DNA of 64,000 nt from Cornus controversa (lineage: Eukaryota; Streptophyta; Magnoliopsida; Cornales; Cornaceae). Positions 11,030 through 21,648 of this stretch are shown piece after piece. Both the position numbers and the translations under genes were made by a program. The notes under the pieces are model-generated. The model did not search any database. It saw only the letters and a program-made list of their open reading frames with translations, and was not told where the DNA came from. The stretch covers positions 18,093,353 through 18,157,352 of the forward strand of contig CM048848.1 in NCBI GenBank assembly GCA_026545225.1. Direction: 5' to 3'. Position 1 is the stretch's first letter. Every line of letters begins with the position of its first letter.

Positions 11030-12240
11030 AACTTCTCTGCATCAAAAGTTTGTTATATGTAAAATTTATGAGTGACCACGTGACCTTTTAGCAATTCATT
11101 TGCTCTAGATAGTCTACTGCCCCTTGTTGTACATCTTACTCTCACAGGTCAACCAAATCCATCTCTTGGGCTCAAACTGGCATTTTTTAAAATTCTGATT
11201 TTAGGTTTCCTTTTTTTTGTTTGTGTTGGTATGTGTCTCGAGTTTTTATTGTTTTTTTCTTCTCGTTATGTTGCATGCCAAATGAAAAAGAAAATGAAGT
11301 TCTTTCTTGTGCCTCACAGGTTGGAGCTTAAAGGTAACAAAAATCTCCAGGGAGAGGAGTTCAAAGGGAAGCAAGATGATATCCAAGCTTTGAGAATATC
11401 AGGAGATCAAAAATTAGTCATCTAATCATCCAAAAGTCAAGCATGTTTGGTTTAGGTAATTTCCTACTATTTGTTGCTTTCCCTTATATCTGATAGTTAT
11501 GCTTATGTGATGAAATATATCAATTTGAAGAGAGGAATTAGAGGCACATATTTCAGGATTAAGAGTTTACTTGAGATTCTTAGACATGAAATTTGTCATA
11601 TATGTCAATTTCTGGGTTTGCATGCTCAATTAGTTAGGTATTTCTCATTTTTTGAAACTGAAATGATTTTACATTGACAATATTCCACTTGTAAGTTATC
11701 TCACATGAGAAAAGTAAGAGAGGTGAGGGAATTGAGCTCTCTATATGAGGCCATGTCCCAACTTTTTGCCTAAATCCATTGTTTAGACTTGTCTATTGAA
11801 TTTTGTGATAATGCTTTAGAAGAAAATATTGAAATTGCAGATGATTTGCAAAATTGTCTGATCCAGTTGGATCTTAACCCATTGGTAGTTTTTCACTGCT
11901 CTGCCAAGTTGGTTAAACATCCTTCATTCTGCTCGAGCTACTGGTTTCTCTATAGCATGCCATAAAGTCTATTTTGGTAGATTAGTAGCCAAGGCTAGAG
12001 AGAATTCATTAACCTCGTATTCTTGGATGTTGGTCAGCACTTGACACTTTCCCGGGCCTTACCTATGCATGAAACCCATTCCACTCATCATTTTTATTGT
12101 GAATATTTATCTTGTTCGATCTAGTAGTTTGAACTGGTGGAGAGGGGAAAGGGTATAAATCATTGGTACTATACTTGTTTTTTGCTGGAATTTTTTATTA
12201 TTTGGGTAATTAGTTCTTGTGTTATTTTTGTAATTATTAC
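11030..12240. other. Non-coding stretch, possible element remains
   Basis: Two small plus-strand frames (11231-11425 and 11471-11677) show no recognisable domains. The segment 11820-11960 reads in part like protein (IEIADDLQNCLIQLDLNP) but is soon stopped. I cannot name it. Confidence 0.4.
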
Positions 12241-12244
12241 TTAC

Positions 12245-13640
12245 ACAATAATATAAATAGATGGGCTATAGAGTTATCAGTCTTATTCTCCAACCCTTTT
12301 TCTTACGCCTCTCTCTTTCTCTCTCTCTCTCTCTAGTCTCCCCCCTCTCTCTCTTTATTTCTCACCCTCTTATACTCCCTCCTTCCCCCTCTTACTCTCT
12401 GCACTGAAGTCAAGGTTTGTACGATGACACAAGCATTAGTACAGTCAGTTTGAGCCAAAACTAACATAGATTAATTTGTCTCCTAATTCTAAGACTAGTA
12501 GTAAATTTTTCTGATTTTTTTAAAGTTATCTTGATGGTTTTTTGGCTTTTTGAAGTATTTCCAGAAAAATAGGTCTGTTGTTTGTGATATACCATTTAGC
12601 TATTTTTGGATTGGACTCTTTTTTGTACTATTCAATGCTATGGGGTGCACCTAGGCCATGTTTGTCTCCTTGAGTTCATTGCATCTTGATTGCAGTATGA
12701 AGATTTTTGTCCTTAGATTGGAGGGGTGACTACTATATCCCTATATTTCTCATATTGAGCTTGTTGGATTTTTCATTCTTGTTGTGTCAAGTTGTTGGTT
12801 TGCAGCATTGTTAGCTTGTGGAGTCACTTCAGGCATGTTTCGATTGTTTTAGAGGTAGTGTTCATATCTTTGTGATATCATCCTTGGTTTTCAACCTCTT
12901 TATCCTATTCGTACTGCCCCAATGGCTATGTAGACACGTCAAAGGTGAGTGCAATTCTAATAGCTATGAGGCAAGGGAATAGAGTTGTGTAAGACTCTTG
13001 TAGATAATCTGTCCCTTCAGATTGATCTAGTAACGTTGGATGTGAGCAATTATTTGGCTTGGAAACTATCAGTACAAGCTTTTGGCTTGGATGGATACTT
13101 GACAGGGCAAGTAAGAAGCCAAAGCAATCTGACCCTTTTTATGATCATTGGTGATGTCCAGGCATGTTGTGTTGTGATATTAGTGTGAAGTTTCAAGGTT
13201 AATTGAGAAGAAATGAGTGTATAATTTTCTAGTTGGCCTCAATATAGAGTATGATTAGATTTAAATCCATTATCTTTCTTAGAACAATCTTTTGCATATG
13301 TTCTGCGGGATAAGAGCCAGAGGAGTGCTACTATCCAGATTTCAGACCTTGACCCAAGATATATCTACTTTTGTCACTCCTCCTTAAAAGCTGAGGCATG
13401 CTAGAGATACTTGTTGGAAATGTCATGGTTTGGACAAGGCGTTGGAAGGTATGGTGGTCGTATGCCTGAGCTTTTAAAGGTTGTATCTCATCCCAACATT
13501 GTGGATACTATAGAGGAGATGCAGACGTTTCAATGATTGATGGCTCAGCTTGATACTCTATCTCAAGGTTATCAGGATCAGGGTTCAAGACAAGATTAAC
13601 TTGGGGTTCCATTGGATTGGGATCAAGGATTATAAGATTC
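12245..13640 (+). mobile_element. Copia-type retrotransposon relic (promoter/leader plus gag)
   Basis: A TATA-like ataatataaatag at about 12248-12261 is followed by a CT-rich leader (12300-12400), as in an LTR. From about 12985 a decayed gag follows: SNYLAWKLSVQAFGLDGYLTG (the UBN2/retrotran_gag family usually has NYLxW and LxGYLTG), then FAYVLRDKSQRSA near 13285-13330 and a degenerate zinc-knuckle flank KLRHARDTCWKCHG near 13388. Several stops and frameshifts occur. No protease, integrase or RT is found. The sequence gives way to the PTPA copy at about 13640-13680. Confidence 0.65.
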
Positions 13641-13681
13641 TCACTGATTCATCATCTACTACTTATCTCCACCATTTCCAA

Positions 13682-14820
13682 ATAGATCCCTATGAAAACT
13701 CTCCTTCGGACAAGCAAGAACCATCGCCAAAAACCCCACGTGGCTGCTACAACTGCGATGGACCCACCGCCTTCTTGCCACCTGCAGCATGGTCCGAAGT
13801 CTCTCCGTTGCCCACCTACCACCCCATATGCGTTCCAGCCATCAATCTCCCACCAAACTCCAACACCATCATCTTTGTCCCCATCCCACAATCCCAGAAA
13901 GTCCCTATCGTCTCTCCTCCCTACCAATTCCAAACCCTAACCAAGAAAATCCACTCCCAAGACGACCTTCGCCACTTCCATGCTCTGATTCTAGCAACAA
14001 TTTCCTTGGCTTCGTCATTGCCCTCAGTGAATCCATCCATAGCCACAAGATCTCTAATTTTTGCCACCAATCCACCACTATCAATTCAATTGTGTCCATC
14101 ATCGAAACCCTAATTCAATCCATCGATGACATTCCTCAGCTCCCACAATCCTCTCGGTATGGCAATTTGGCATACAGAACTTGGCACAATCACATGGTCA
14201 ACAATTCAAAGTCGTTTATGCTTTGATTTCTCCCAGACAATCTTTAATTGCCATTGTCGAGCTCGTCCCTTACTTCGCTGAAAGTTTTGGGAATTCAAGC
14301 CGAATTAATTATGGTACAGGTCATAAAACTAATTTTGCTGCTTGGTTGTATTGTCTAGCAAGGTTAGGGGTTATCATAGAAGAGCATTACCAAGCTGTTG
14401 TGTCTAGGGTTTTCATTAGGTATCTAGAATTGATGAGAAAGTTGCAGTTGGTGTATTGTCTCGAGCCTGCAGGGTCACATGGTGTTTGGGGACTCGATGA
14501 TTATCATTTTCTGCCATTTATATTCAGGTTGTTGCAGTTGATTAGCCACTAATACAAGAAACCCAAGTCAATTCATAATGAGGATATACTCGAGAACTGT
14601 TTGAATGAGTATCTTTATCTTTCAGGCATTAGTGCATTGCCTTCATCAAGAAGTTGAAGAAGGGGTCGTTTGCCGAGCACTTGCCATTGTTGGGTGATAT
14701 TAGCGGCGTGACAACTTAGAACAAGGTGAATAGTGGAATGCTGAAGATGTATAAGGTGGAGGTGTTAGAGAAGGTCCTTATTATGCAGCATTTTAGGCTG
14801 ACTCATCAGATGGTATGTCT
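13682..14820 (+). pseudogene. Processed pseudogene of PP2A phosphatase activator (PTPA)
   Basis: The protein sequence matches plant serine/threonine phosphatase 2A activator, a peptidyl-prolyl isomerase-like factor that re-activates PP2A. It runs in order through the family: N-terminal CDGPTAFLPPAAWSEVSP, YGNLAYRTWHNHM, VELVPYFAESFGNSSRI, YGTGHKTNFAAWLYCLAR, VYCLEPAGSHGVWGLDDYH and the C-terminal KVNSGMLKMYKVEVLEKV. There are no introns across about 1.1 kb, which fits a retrocopy. The start codon is lost (ATA at 13682). Frameshifts lie near 13975, between 14227 and 14255, and near 14625, with stops at 14224 (TGA) and 14550 (TAA). No A-tail or target duplication could be made out. It is dead as a gene. 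Confidence 0.9.
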
Positions 14821-15095
14821 TTGTTTCTCTGTTCTTTATTTATTATTTTATCGTATGAATAATAAGTACTTTGAATGCTTCATGCATATCGATTGTGGTT
14901 TAGAAAATTAGGTAATTTTGGTCTTTTTAAGTCAGATAGAGTCAAAAAATTTGAAATTTTTATATATTAATTTTAGTCTGTTTGATTGGAAGGTTATCAT
15001 TCTTAGAGTGTGGCTTTCCTATTTTCTTTTATATATATATATATATATTATTTTTCAAAAATGGTGCCTTTTAGCTTTGACAATTTGTGTTTGAA
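14821..15095. other. Non-coding stretch after the PTPA copy
   Basis: This may be the 3' untranslated part of the retrocopy. A short (AT)n run sits at 15030-15048. No gene is seen. Confidence 0.4.
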
Positions 15096-15099
15096 CAGT

Positions 15100-15440
15100 T
15101 TTTCATTCATCAATCCTTGGGGTTATATGGGGGACTGGACCTATACTGGAAGGATGGGAAGGTTATATTTTCATGAAGAGACTTTGTAATTGAATTTAAT
15201 CTAATGGTGTCCAATAAAGAGGTGTTTGGTGATCTTAGTTCCTCTAAGAATGATCTCTTCTTGAAGATTGATTTCATTGACATGGTAGAGGACTAATTTA
15301 AATCACTAGAGCAGATGTGGGTTAGAGGAATTTTTTTGAAAGGTGAGCTAGGAGTAGTAGTTTGGAAGAAGAGATTTGTTATAGGAAAAAATGGAGGATT
15401 GGATGGATTAAGAAAGGGGATGGAAATACTTCTCTCTCAT
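15100..15440 (+). mobile_element. LINE ORF2 relic (linker between endonuclease and RT)
   Basis: The part at 15360-15440 reads EEICYRKKWRIGWIKKGDGN, which matches the conserved WRQKSRVxWLKEGDxNTKFFH block of plant LINE ORF2. Upstream, VFGDLSSSKNDLFLKIDFID fits the preceding helical linker, with stops. It is a few hundred bases of a dead plus-strand LINE. It meets a minus-strand LINE piece at about 15450. Confidence 0.65.
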
Positions 15441-15454
15441 GTTAGGACATACTG

Positions 15455-15730
15455 TTAAGTGGAGTTGTAAAATTTGAGGTTTCTAGTTTCAAAAACCCAT
15501 CCTAAACATTTTAAGTTTCTAACTGACTCCTCATTTCTCTTGCACATACAACACCAATTCACAATGATCTGTTGCCTTTTCCTCAAATTGTCAAGCGTCA
15601 AAATTTTTCCAAACATGGAGGTCCATCCAAAGAAGGCCACCTTGGGGGGGGGGCCTTAGTGCGCCAAACAGCATTCCACGGGAAATTCGTCCCTTCAAAC
15701 CCGAAAATGCTCCTATAAAAGGATTTCCTG
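15455..15730 (-). mobile_element. LINE zf-RVT relic
   Basis: The minus strand reads FPWNAVWRTKAPP, then AFFGWTSMFGKILTLDNLRK, then WCCMCKRNEES. This is the zf-RVT region near the C-terminus of plant LINE ORF2 (KVAFFxWTAxxGKILTLDNLRKR, WCxMCKxxGES). A run of nine or more C (G on plus, 15646-15654) shifts the frame. Its orientation is opposite to the LINE scrap immediately to its left. Confidence 0.8.
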
Positions 15731-15739
15731 GACACAGGA

Positions 15740-17700
15740 TGAGACTTCATACAACATAGATATGTCGACACTTTGAATAAATAGGTAGGACATGAGACAT
15801 GACTATATTTAAATATAAAGTTTTATTTATATCATCTTTTGAGTAAGAAAATTATACAATTTTAATTAACTTTTATACTAAGAGTTACATAATTTAAAAT
15901 ATGATGTTGTTTGAGATCGAAAAGATTATTATATTATACATGTTACTACTCTTCTATTTAGTTAATACAATTATATTTTAGTCCGATATATTTGAAAAAG
16001 TTCATTGGCTGCATGCTTGACTTGTGATGATATTTGTATAATGTCAATTTTTCTTAAAAAGAAAAAAAGTAGACACTTTGGGGTGTGTTGTGTTGTTTCC
16101 AAGATTGTTGGACATGGCTACTTACTCTTAGATGTGTTTATGTTATCTAAGAGTTGTATTGGAGATGTCTAGGATGTGTCGGCCAAGTGCCCCGTATGTG
16201 TCAACTAATTGTCTGAAATATATATATATATATAGACACTTTCTTGAAGTGTATGTCATGTGTTCATGTGTTCAAGAGTGTCAATGAAGTGTTAGTTTTT
16301 GGAACATGTTTGGCATGAACACGACACCTTCGTTTACGAAGTTCTATGCTTCATATATAAAAGTGAAATATTTATAGTGTTCATTTTGGAGGATGATCGC
16401 CCTACTAGAATTGTTGGATTCCTTGAGAAATTATGCACGCGAGAGATAGAGAGAGTAGCATCCTCATTGACTATGAGCTGATGTAAGTGTAAAGATTGGA
16501 GATAGACAGATAACTGGGGCAGAGGTAAATATGGCCTAAAGATAGTCCTTCACATCAAATAAGTCATGAGAATAAATAACCTAATAAATATGATGTTGTT
16601 TTTCATTTATGATAATAAAATTCCAGTGGTTATCAGAAATAATTTTGTCAAGGTTATCATAATGCCAATGCAGCTAACCTGTAACCAAAAATTAATCCTT
16701 TTAGTGAATAGGAGGTAATAAACAAGCGACAATGGGCTAAAATCAGAAGGCAAAAATGCTTTTCATTTTTTGTACTACATTCCCATTAAATATCAGTGTC
16801 AAGTTAATGAAGAATAGGCCATGATGTAAGGGTAACAACACTGAGCATCTTCTGTGAATGAAATCTTCTTTTATCACTTCTTTGAATAAATTGTCCCTCT
16901 AACTCCCTCTAATTCCTTTGATTCTTCACTAACCCTCTTCTGGTTCTTGTTAGTGTATCTGTCACTACTTGGCTTTCTAGTTTTTGCAAGTAGGACATTC
17001 CTTTTTGTTCAATGCTTAGATATTTGAGGGTTTGCTTTACTCTAAATCAATCAAAGCTTGTTTAGTGGGGGTTGTGGGGCTGAGTAATTAGCCTGTGTTC
17101 ACTTAATGAGTCATAGCACAGAAGCCTATTAGGACATCCCTTGTTGTAATTTCTTCTCTTGATTGATATTGGAACAAAGTAAAGTCAGCCAACACTTATT
17201 GTAAGAGTTCCTGGAGGAAAAGAAATTATTTAGACTTTGAAAGTATGGTTCCAACCTACAATGAGAGTCCTGACTGCAAATATATGAAACATGATAGCAC
17301 ATAGATTAACAACAGCTAAAAAAAGGTGTGTGTGACTTAGATGAGTATTCACTTAAAGAACCTTTTTTTCCTTGACTTTATATAAATCATACTTTTGAGT
17401 ATTTTGCTTTAAAATTCCAATCTACTGAAAGAACTTGTTTATTCAATCATCTCTTACTGCAATATGGTTCCTCGGATTATTTTTTAAGTTGAATTGTCAA
17501 GTTTTAAATTGTGACATTGTAAAATGAGATTCAAGTTCAAGGGGCAGTAGAAGAATTATTTCCTTGAACAAATTGATGTTTGTTGGATTGCACAGGATAT
17601 CTAATAGCTTCTTTATTTCTGTTTTGGTCTTTTGGTTAAACATAGAGTTTAATCTTTTTTTAGGTTATGTTATCATGCATTCTGAATGTCTCAAAACAAA
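15740..17700. other. Non-coding stretch with possible MITE remains
   Basis: Part of 16060-16330 is rich in gtgtc/gacac words, resembling the subterminal sequence of the element at 6019-6969, so a decayed relative may lie here. The rest (16480-17700) has no open frame of note and reads like intronic or intergenic DNA ahead of the TCX exon. Confidence 0.4.
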
Positions 17701-17705
17701 TCTAG

Positions 17706-17849
17706 GAAGAAGTACGTGAGGTTAAAATGTTGGGGAAGTACAACAAAGGATGTAACTGCAAGAAATCTGGAGGCCTCAACAAGTATTGTGAGTGCTTCCT
17801 GGCCAATATTCTGTGCTCTGAAAATGTGTGAGGGTGTATTACCAAGCCT
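17706..17849 (+). pseudogene. TCX/TSO1-type CXC-domain gene fragment
   Basis: After an acceptor-like caaatctag, one frame reads [16 protein letters not shown] and continues [20 protein letters not shown], then CSENV and a TGA. This is the second cysteine-rich CXC repeat of plant tesmin/TSO1-like proteins, DNA-binding components of DREAM-type complexes. The family sequence is [29 protein letters not shown]. One cysteine is changed to glycine, and the distal cysteines are lost by a frame break. It is a single exon with no other TCX exons recognised nearby. Confidence 0.75.
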
Positions 17850-18046
17850 TCCTCCCTCTCTGTGTGTATGTGACTTTCTTTCTAATTACATTTTTGTTGT
17901 GCTTTTCTCAAATTTGTGTCTAATTGGTTTTGGTTTGAATTAAACTTCCCTTTTGGGAGTAAAAAGTATAAATTCATGTGCTTTTCCTTTTTATACTTGC
18001 CCGTCAATTTTTGCTTAGTGATTTTTGATTTTTTTCTTGTTTTCGA

Positions 18047-18206
18047 AGAAGATGATCCCATTGCCACTCTTGGCTATATCAATCGATCAGACTTCTATTC
18101 CAATTCACAAGACAAAGCAAGTGGGAATTTGTCCCCCGGCTCAAATCAAGTTTTGGTAGAAGGAGGGAGTCTCGAACTTTCTCCTAAGCATTTACTTTCT
18201 GCATAA
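18047..18206 (+). pseudogene. Exon-like fragment, unidentified
   Basis: Following a pyrimidine-rich tract and ttttcgaag, the frame reads DDPIATLGYINRSDFYSNSQ and ends LELSPKHLLSA. It is serine- and asparagine-rich and protein-like, in contrast to the T-rich sequence before it. It may belong with the CXC fragment 200 bases upstream or be unrelated. No family recognised. Confidence 0.3.
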
Positions 18207-18209
18207 TTT

Positions 18210-20480
18210 TTTAATATTATTGCTTCAAGTTTCATGTTTTCTTAATAAAATAATTTGGATAATATTTCTTCACGTGTTTGAAATATTCCTTCTACTTTTG
18301 CTTAATGTGGATATTATGTCCATTGGATAGCATTTCCATGCATGCTCACAAATATGTTTTTTAGGATGTCATATTGGGAAAGTTGTGGTCCTTAGGATGT
18401 CTCCCAACCCACCCCTTCAAGCATTAGAAAGATAGAATAATAACCTAGGTCAGCGCAACCCCCCAACCTGGGGCAAGTTCCCAACCCTTCTAGGCATTCA
18501 AAATAACCATTTTCATGGTTTTTCGATCTTGATCTTTGATTTTTCACAAAAAAAAAATAATCTCAAACTCAAAATTCACCATTCTAAACTGTTTCTTCAT
18601 AATTTTCATAGGAATTGTCATTTTAAACTCATTTTCCATGACTTTCTAAAATCCATCTCTTCAAAATTTCTAAAAAATGCCACTTTCATTAATTTTTATA
18701 AAAATCACCTTTTTTAAAGTCAAAATAAACTTTTTATAAAAAACCATCCTTTGTGTTTTTAACTCACCTACTTAAATATCACTATGCCTCATCCAAAACA
18801 CATTTTCTCAAAAGCCCTTTTTCCAAAATTCAAAATTTAAGATATCCCAGCTTGTCATATTATAGGTGCAAATTTGTGGGAATCGTTTCATTCCTAAGTG
18901 TTCAAATTAACAAGTGAATTGCATTGTTTACAACTCAAGCACAATATGGAGTGAGTGTAGCTAAAACTACACGACCTGATTTCATCACTTAAGCTCGGTC
19001 ATCATAGGTGAAAATTTTTAAAGTACATGTTCAATTCATCCGGTTGATATCTCTATGTCAAATGAGTTTTTGGGATTAACAAGTCAAAAATGAAGGGATG
19101 AGAGGCCATAATTTTCTCTATCCCAAGTTAATACAAATATTACCATTGATAACCCTTTTGAGCCAGTTTTATTTTTTTCATTAACCCAAGTTAGGGAACG
19201 TGATGACAAAGACAGTGAGATGACAGTAGGCAAGTGCTTTAATACCTAAGTGATCATTCCCCAAATTGTTGGAGCAGTTTTTGAGTGATCATTAGTTCAT
19301 CACCCGATTATGCGTCATATTTCGAGCCTAATATAACCTTTCTTTCTCAAACCACTTTATCCAAAGCTCCATTACAACCCCAAGTAAAGTCCTATTTGAT
19401 CGATGATGATTTGTTAACTAAGAAAACTCAACAACATGTGGTTTGATACCAAAGGAACAATACATGTCAACAACAAATATTTCTCAAATATTTTCTAAAA
19501 AAAGGTTCATAGGTGCTTGAGAATAAGATAATCAATCAAATGTTGGTTTGAACATAGTTGAATGAATGCTACTCTTTAATTGACCACCCTTTTCAAGGAT
19601 ATCCTTTTTCAAATAAAAACATCTTTTTCGAAGTAAAGTTTTAAGAACTCTAAACAAATGTTTAAAAACTCTTCGGCAATTCCTTGTAAAGTATATTTTT
19701 CAAAACTTCTTCTCATATTTTAAGTCCAGTTTTTCAAGAATCATTTACAATTTTCAAAACATCCTTGGCAAGACTCTTCTCAAATTCCTTTTAAAAGCTC
19801 TTATACTTTCAAATAGCTCTTTTCAAATCACTCATAGTTTCCTTCAAAGTCATCTATGAACAACCCATATTCTCGTATTTGGCCCTTGGGATGAGTTACG
19901 TTCGACCTGATTCCTATTTCAATTGGGTTCGGTCATACCATTATTTATTTCACTATTTTCTCCATAGTTCATATAACCATTTACTTCACTATTTAACTAT
20001 TTATTTTTTAAACCAGTCATACCTTTACTTTGGTTCTATTTATATAATATGTGGATACTCTCTCTCCGTGAAAATTAAACTACTCGTGTTCAAGTGCCTG
20101 GTTTCTTAGTTCTGGTTAATTATAAATGTGCTCATCACATAAAATAGGACTAATGATTCTTACAACTGATATCATCTCACGTGGTTTCTTCTAGTTTCTT
20201 TATTGGACCCATTTTGGATCTAATGTATCCAATCAGTTTTCGCGTACTACCATATTAGTCTAGTAGCATTTTTTTTGGTTATCATTTTTTTTGCTTAGGT
20301 AAATATTGTTATTCACATACCCTAACAATACCCACTATGGGCTCAAGGAGGAGAAGTTATACCAACTGGCATTGGTTTGATGAATGAAGTAGTAGTATTT
20401 CTTGTATTCTTCTTCTTAATAGCTCTTTTAGAAATAATTTTTGTACTTGAGCAGTTGACATCTATGTTTCTTTTATATTC
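18210..20480. other. Non-coding stretch
   Basis: No gene is seen. The segments 18480-18850 and 19560-19860 are made of recurring short words (ttttcaaaa, aactcttttcaaat, ttcataattttcat) typical of untranslated parts of LTR elements. No LTR ends could be fixed. Confidence 0.45.
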
Positions 20481-20489
20481 TTGAATAGA

Positions 20490-21648
20490 TTTATAAGTAT
20501 TTAGGTCATAGCTACTTTGATGGGACTTCTTGTTTGCTTCGCCATTGCAATTTGTTTGATTGCCATTTCTGGAATTGTATTCCGGTGGTATTATGGAAGC
20601 TTTTGGACAATGGCACTTATCATCTTCTTTGGAGGTGATCTTCTTGACCTTTCTTTTAATGTGGGAAGTATCATCTCTCTTTGTCTCTGTGTTAATTTTT
20701 CTTCCAACCGCACTGAGATTGGAGTTCTCTGGAATGCAAGGTGGCATTCACTTTGAGCCATGAATGTCTTGTACTATTCATCTAATATTCTTCTTGAAAA
20801 ATAATGTAAACGAGCATGGAAAGCCCAGTGATAACCCCCTTCAAACAGTTGGTGTGCAAGGTTGTCCCATCTTTTTCTATGGTGAACAAGCTTAACCCTC
20901 TGAAATGAGGTTTGGTTAATCAGCTGATCGTAGCTCAGGAGTGCCTTCGACTAGTGGGATTGATTCTGACATAACATCCGAAGATGAAGTTGTTTGCTTG
21001 TTAAACCCTTTGTATCACTATTCGGCATTGGGTTTGTTCCTATATTATAATGTAGATGTTTTTGTACTCAAGCATGAATATAGGAAAAAGTTTGGTGACT
21101 TATAGTTATTTAATTATTTATTTATTGCTAGAAAGCATCATTGTGAATCATATTTGCAGCTTACTATTTTTCTTTATGCTAGTCCCATAGATTATGGTGT
21201 GCTTTATAGGGGTGATAGTAGATTGTTCTTTTATGAAATTCAGTGGTGTTTCTTATAGCTTACCAATGGATTACTTTCATTTGGATATGTGGCATTTCTT
21301 GGTGTAACTCCATATTATATTGAAAAGAAGTGGTAAATATTTTCAAACAAGCTTTTTGGTTGTTTATCAGGCAATGCTGGTCAATCTCGAGAAAATATGG
21401 GTAATGAAAAGGTTGTTGAAGCTTTTAAGAAGCTTCAAAATGCATATGAGGTAAGCTTTTTGACTTTCATTTTTATCCTTTTTAAAATACATTTCTTTGT
21501 ATTATCTGGTTTGTCATGTATCACTATGAGCTAGGTTAACTTTTTCTAGGTTCTACTTTATTCTTTTAAGGGAAAAACATATGATGATGAATTGAGGAAG
21601 GAGGAGTTGCTGAATTGTTTTCGTTGGTTTCAAATTGCTTCTCAAAAG
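20490..21648 (+). pseudogene. DnaJ-domain membrane protein gene, broken fragment with introns
   Basis: This matches a plant co-chaperone with N-terminal membrane segments and a J domain. Exon A (about 20490-21100) encodes hydrophobic GLLVCFAIAICLIAISGIVF and FWTMALIIFFGG, then FLKNNVNEHGKPSDN, SADRSSGVPSTSGIDSDITS and YHYSALGLFLYYNVDVFVLK. Exon B is 21371-21450 (acceptor tttatcag, donor gtaagc) and reads EAFKKLQNAYE. Exon C is 21550-21648 (acceptor tttttctag, donor gtttgc), reading LLYSFKGKTYDDELRKEELL. The HPD motif that activates Hsp70 is lost: the codons now read NLE, and a one-base deletion follows. Stops lie in exon A. The usual downstream zinc-finger-like exons are absent. Confidence 0.85.

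Noticed and set aside
20343-20747. 134-codon minus-strand frame
   Set aside because: It is the antisense of the DnaJ membrane exon, which has clear homology on the plus strand.
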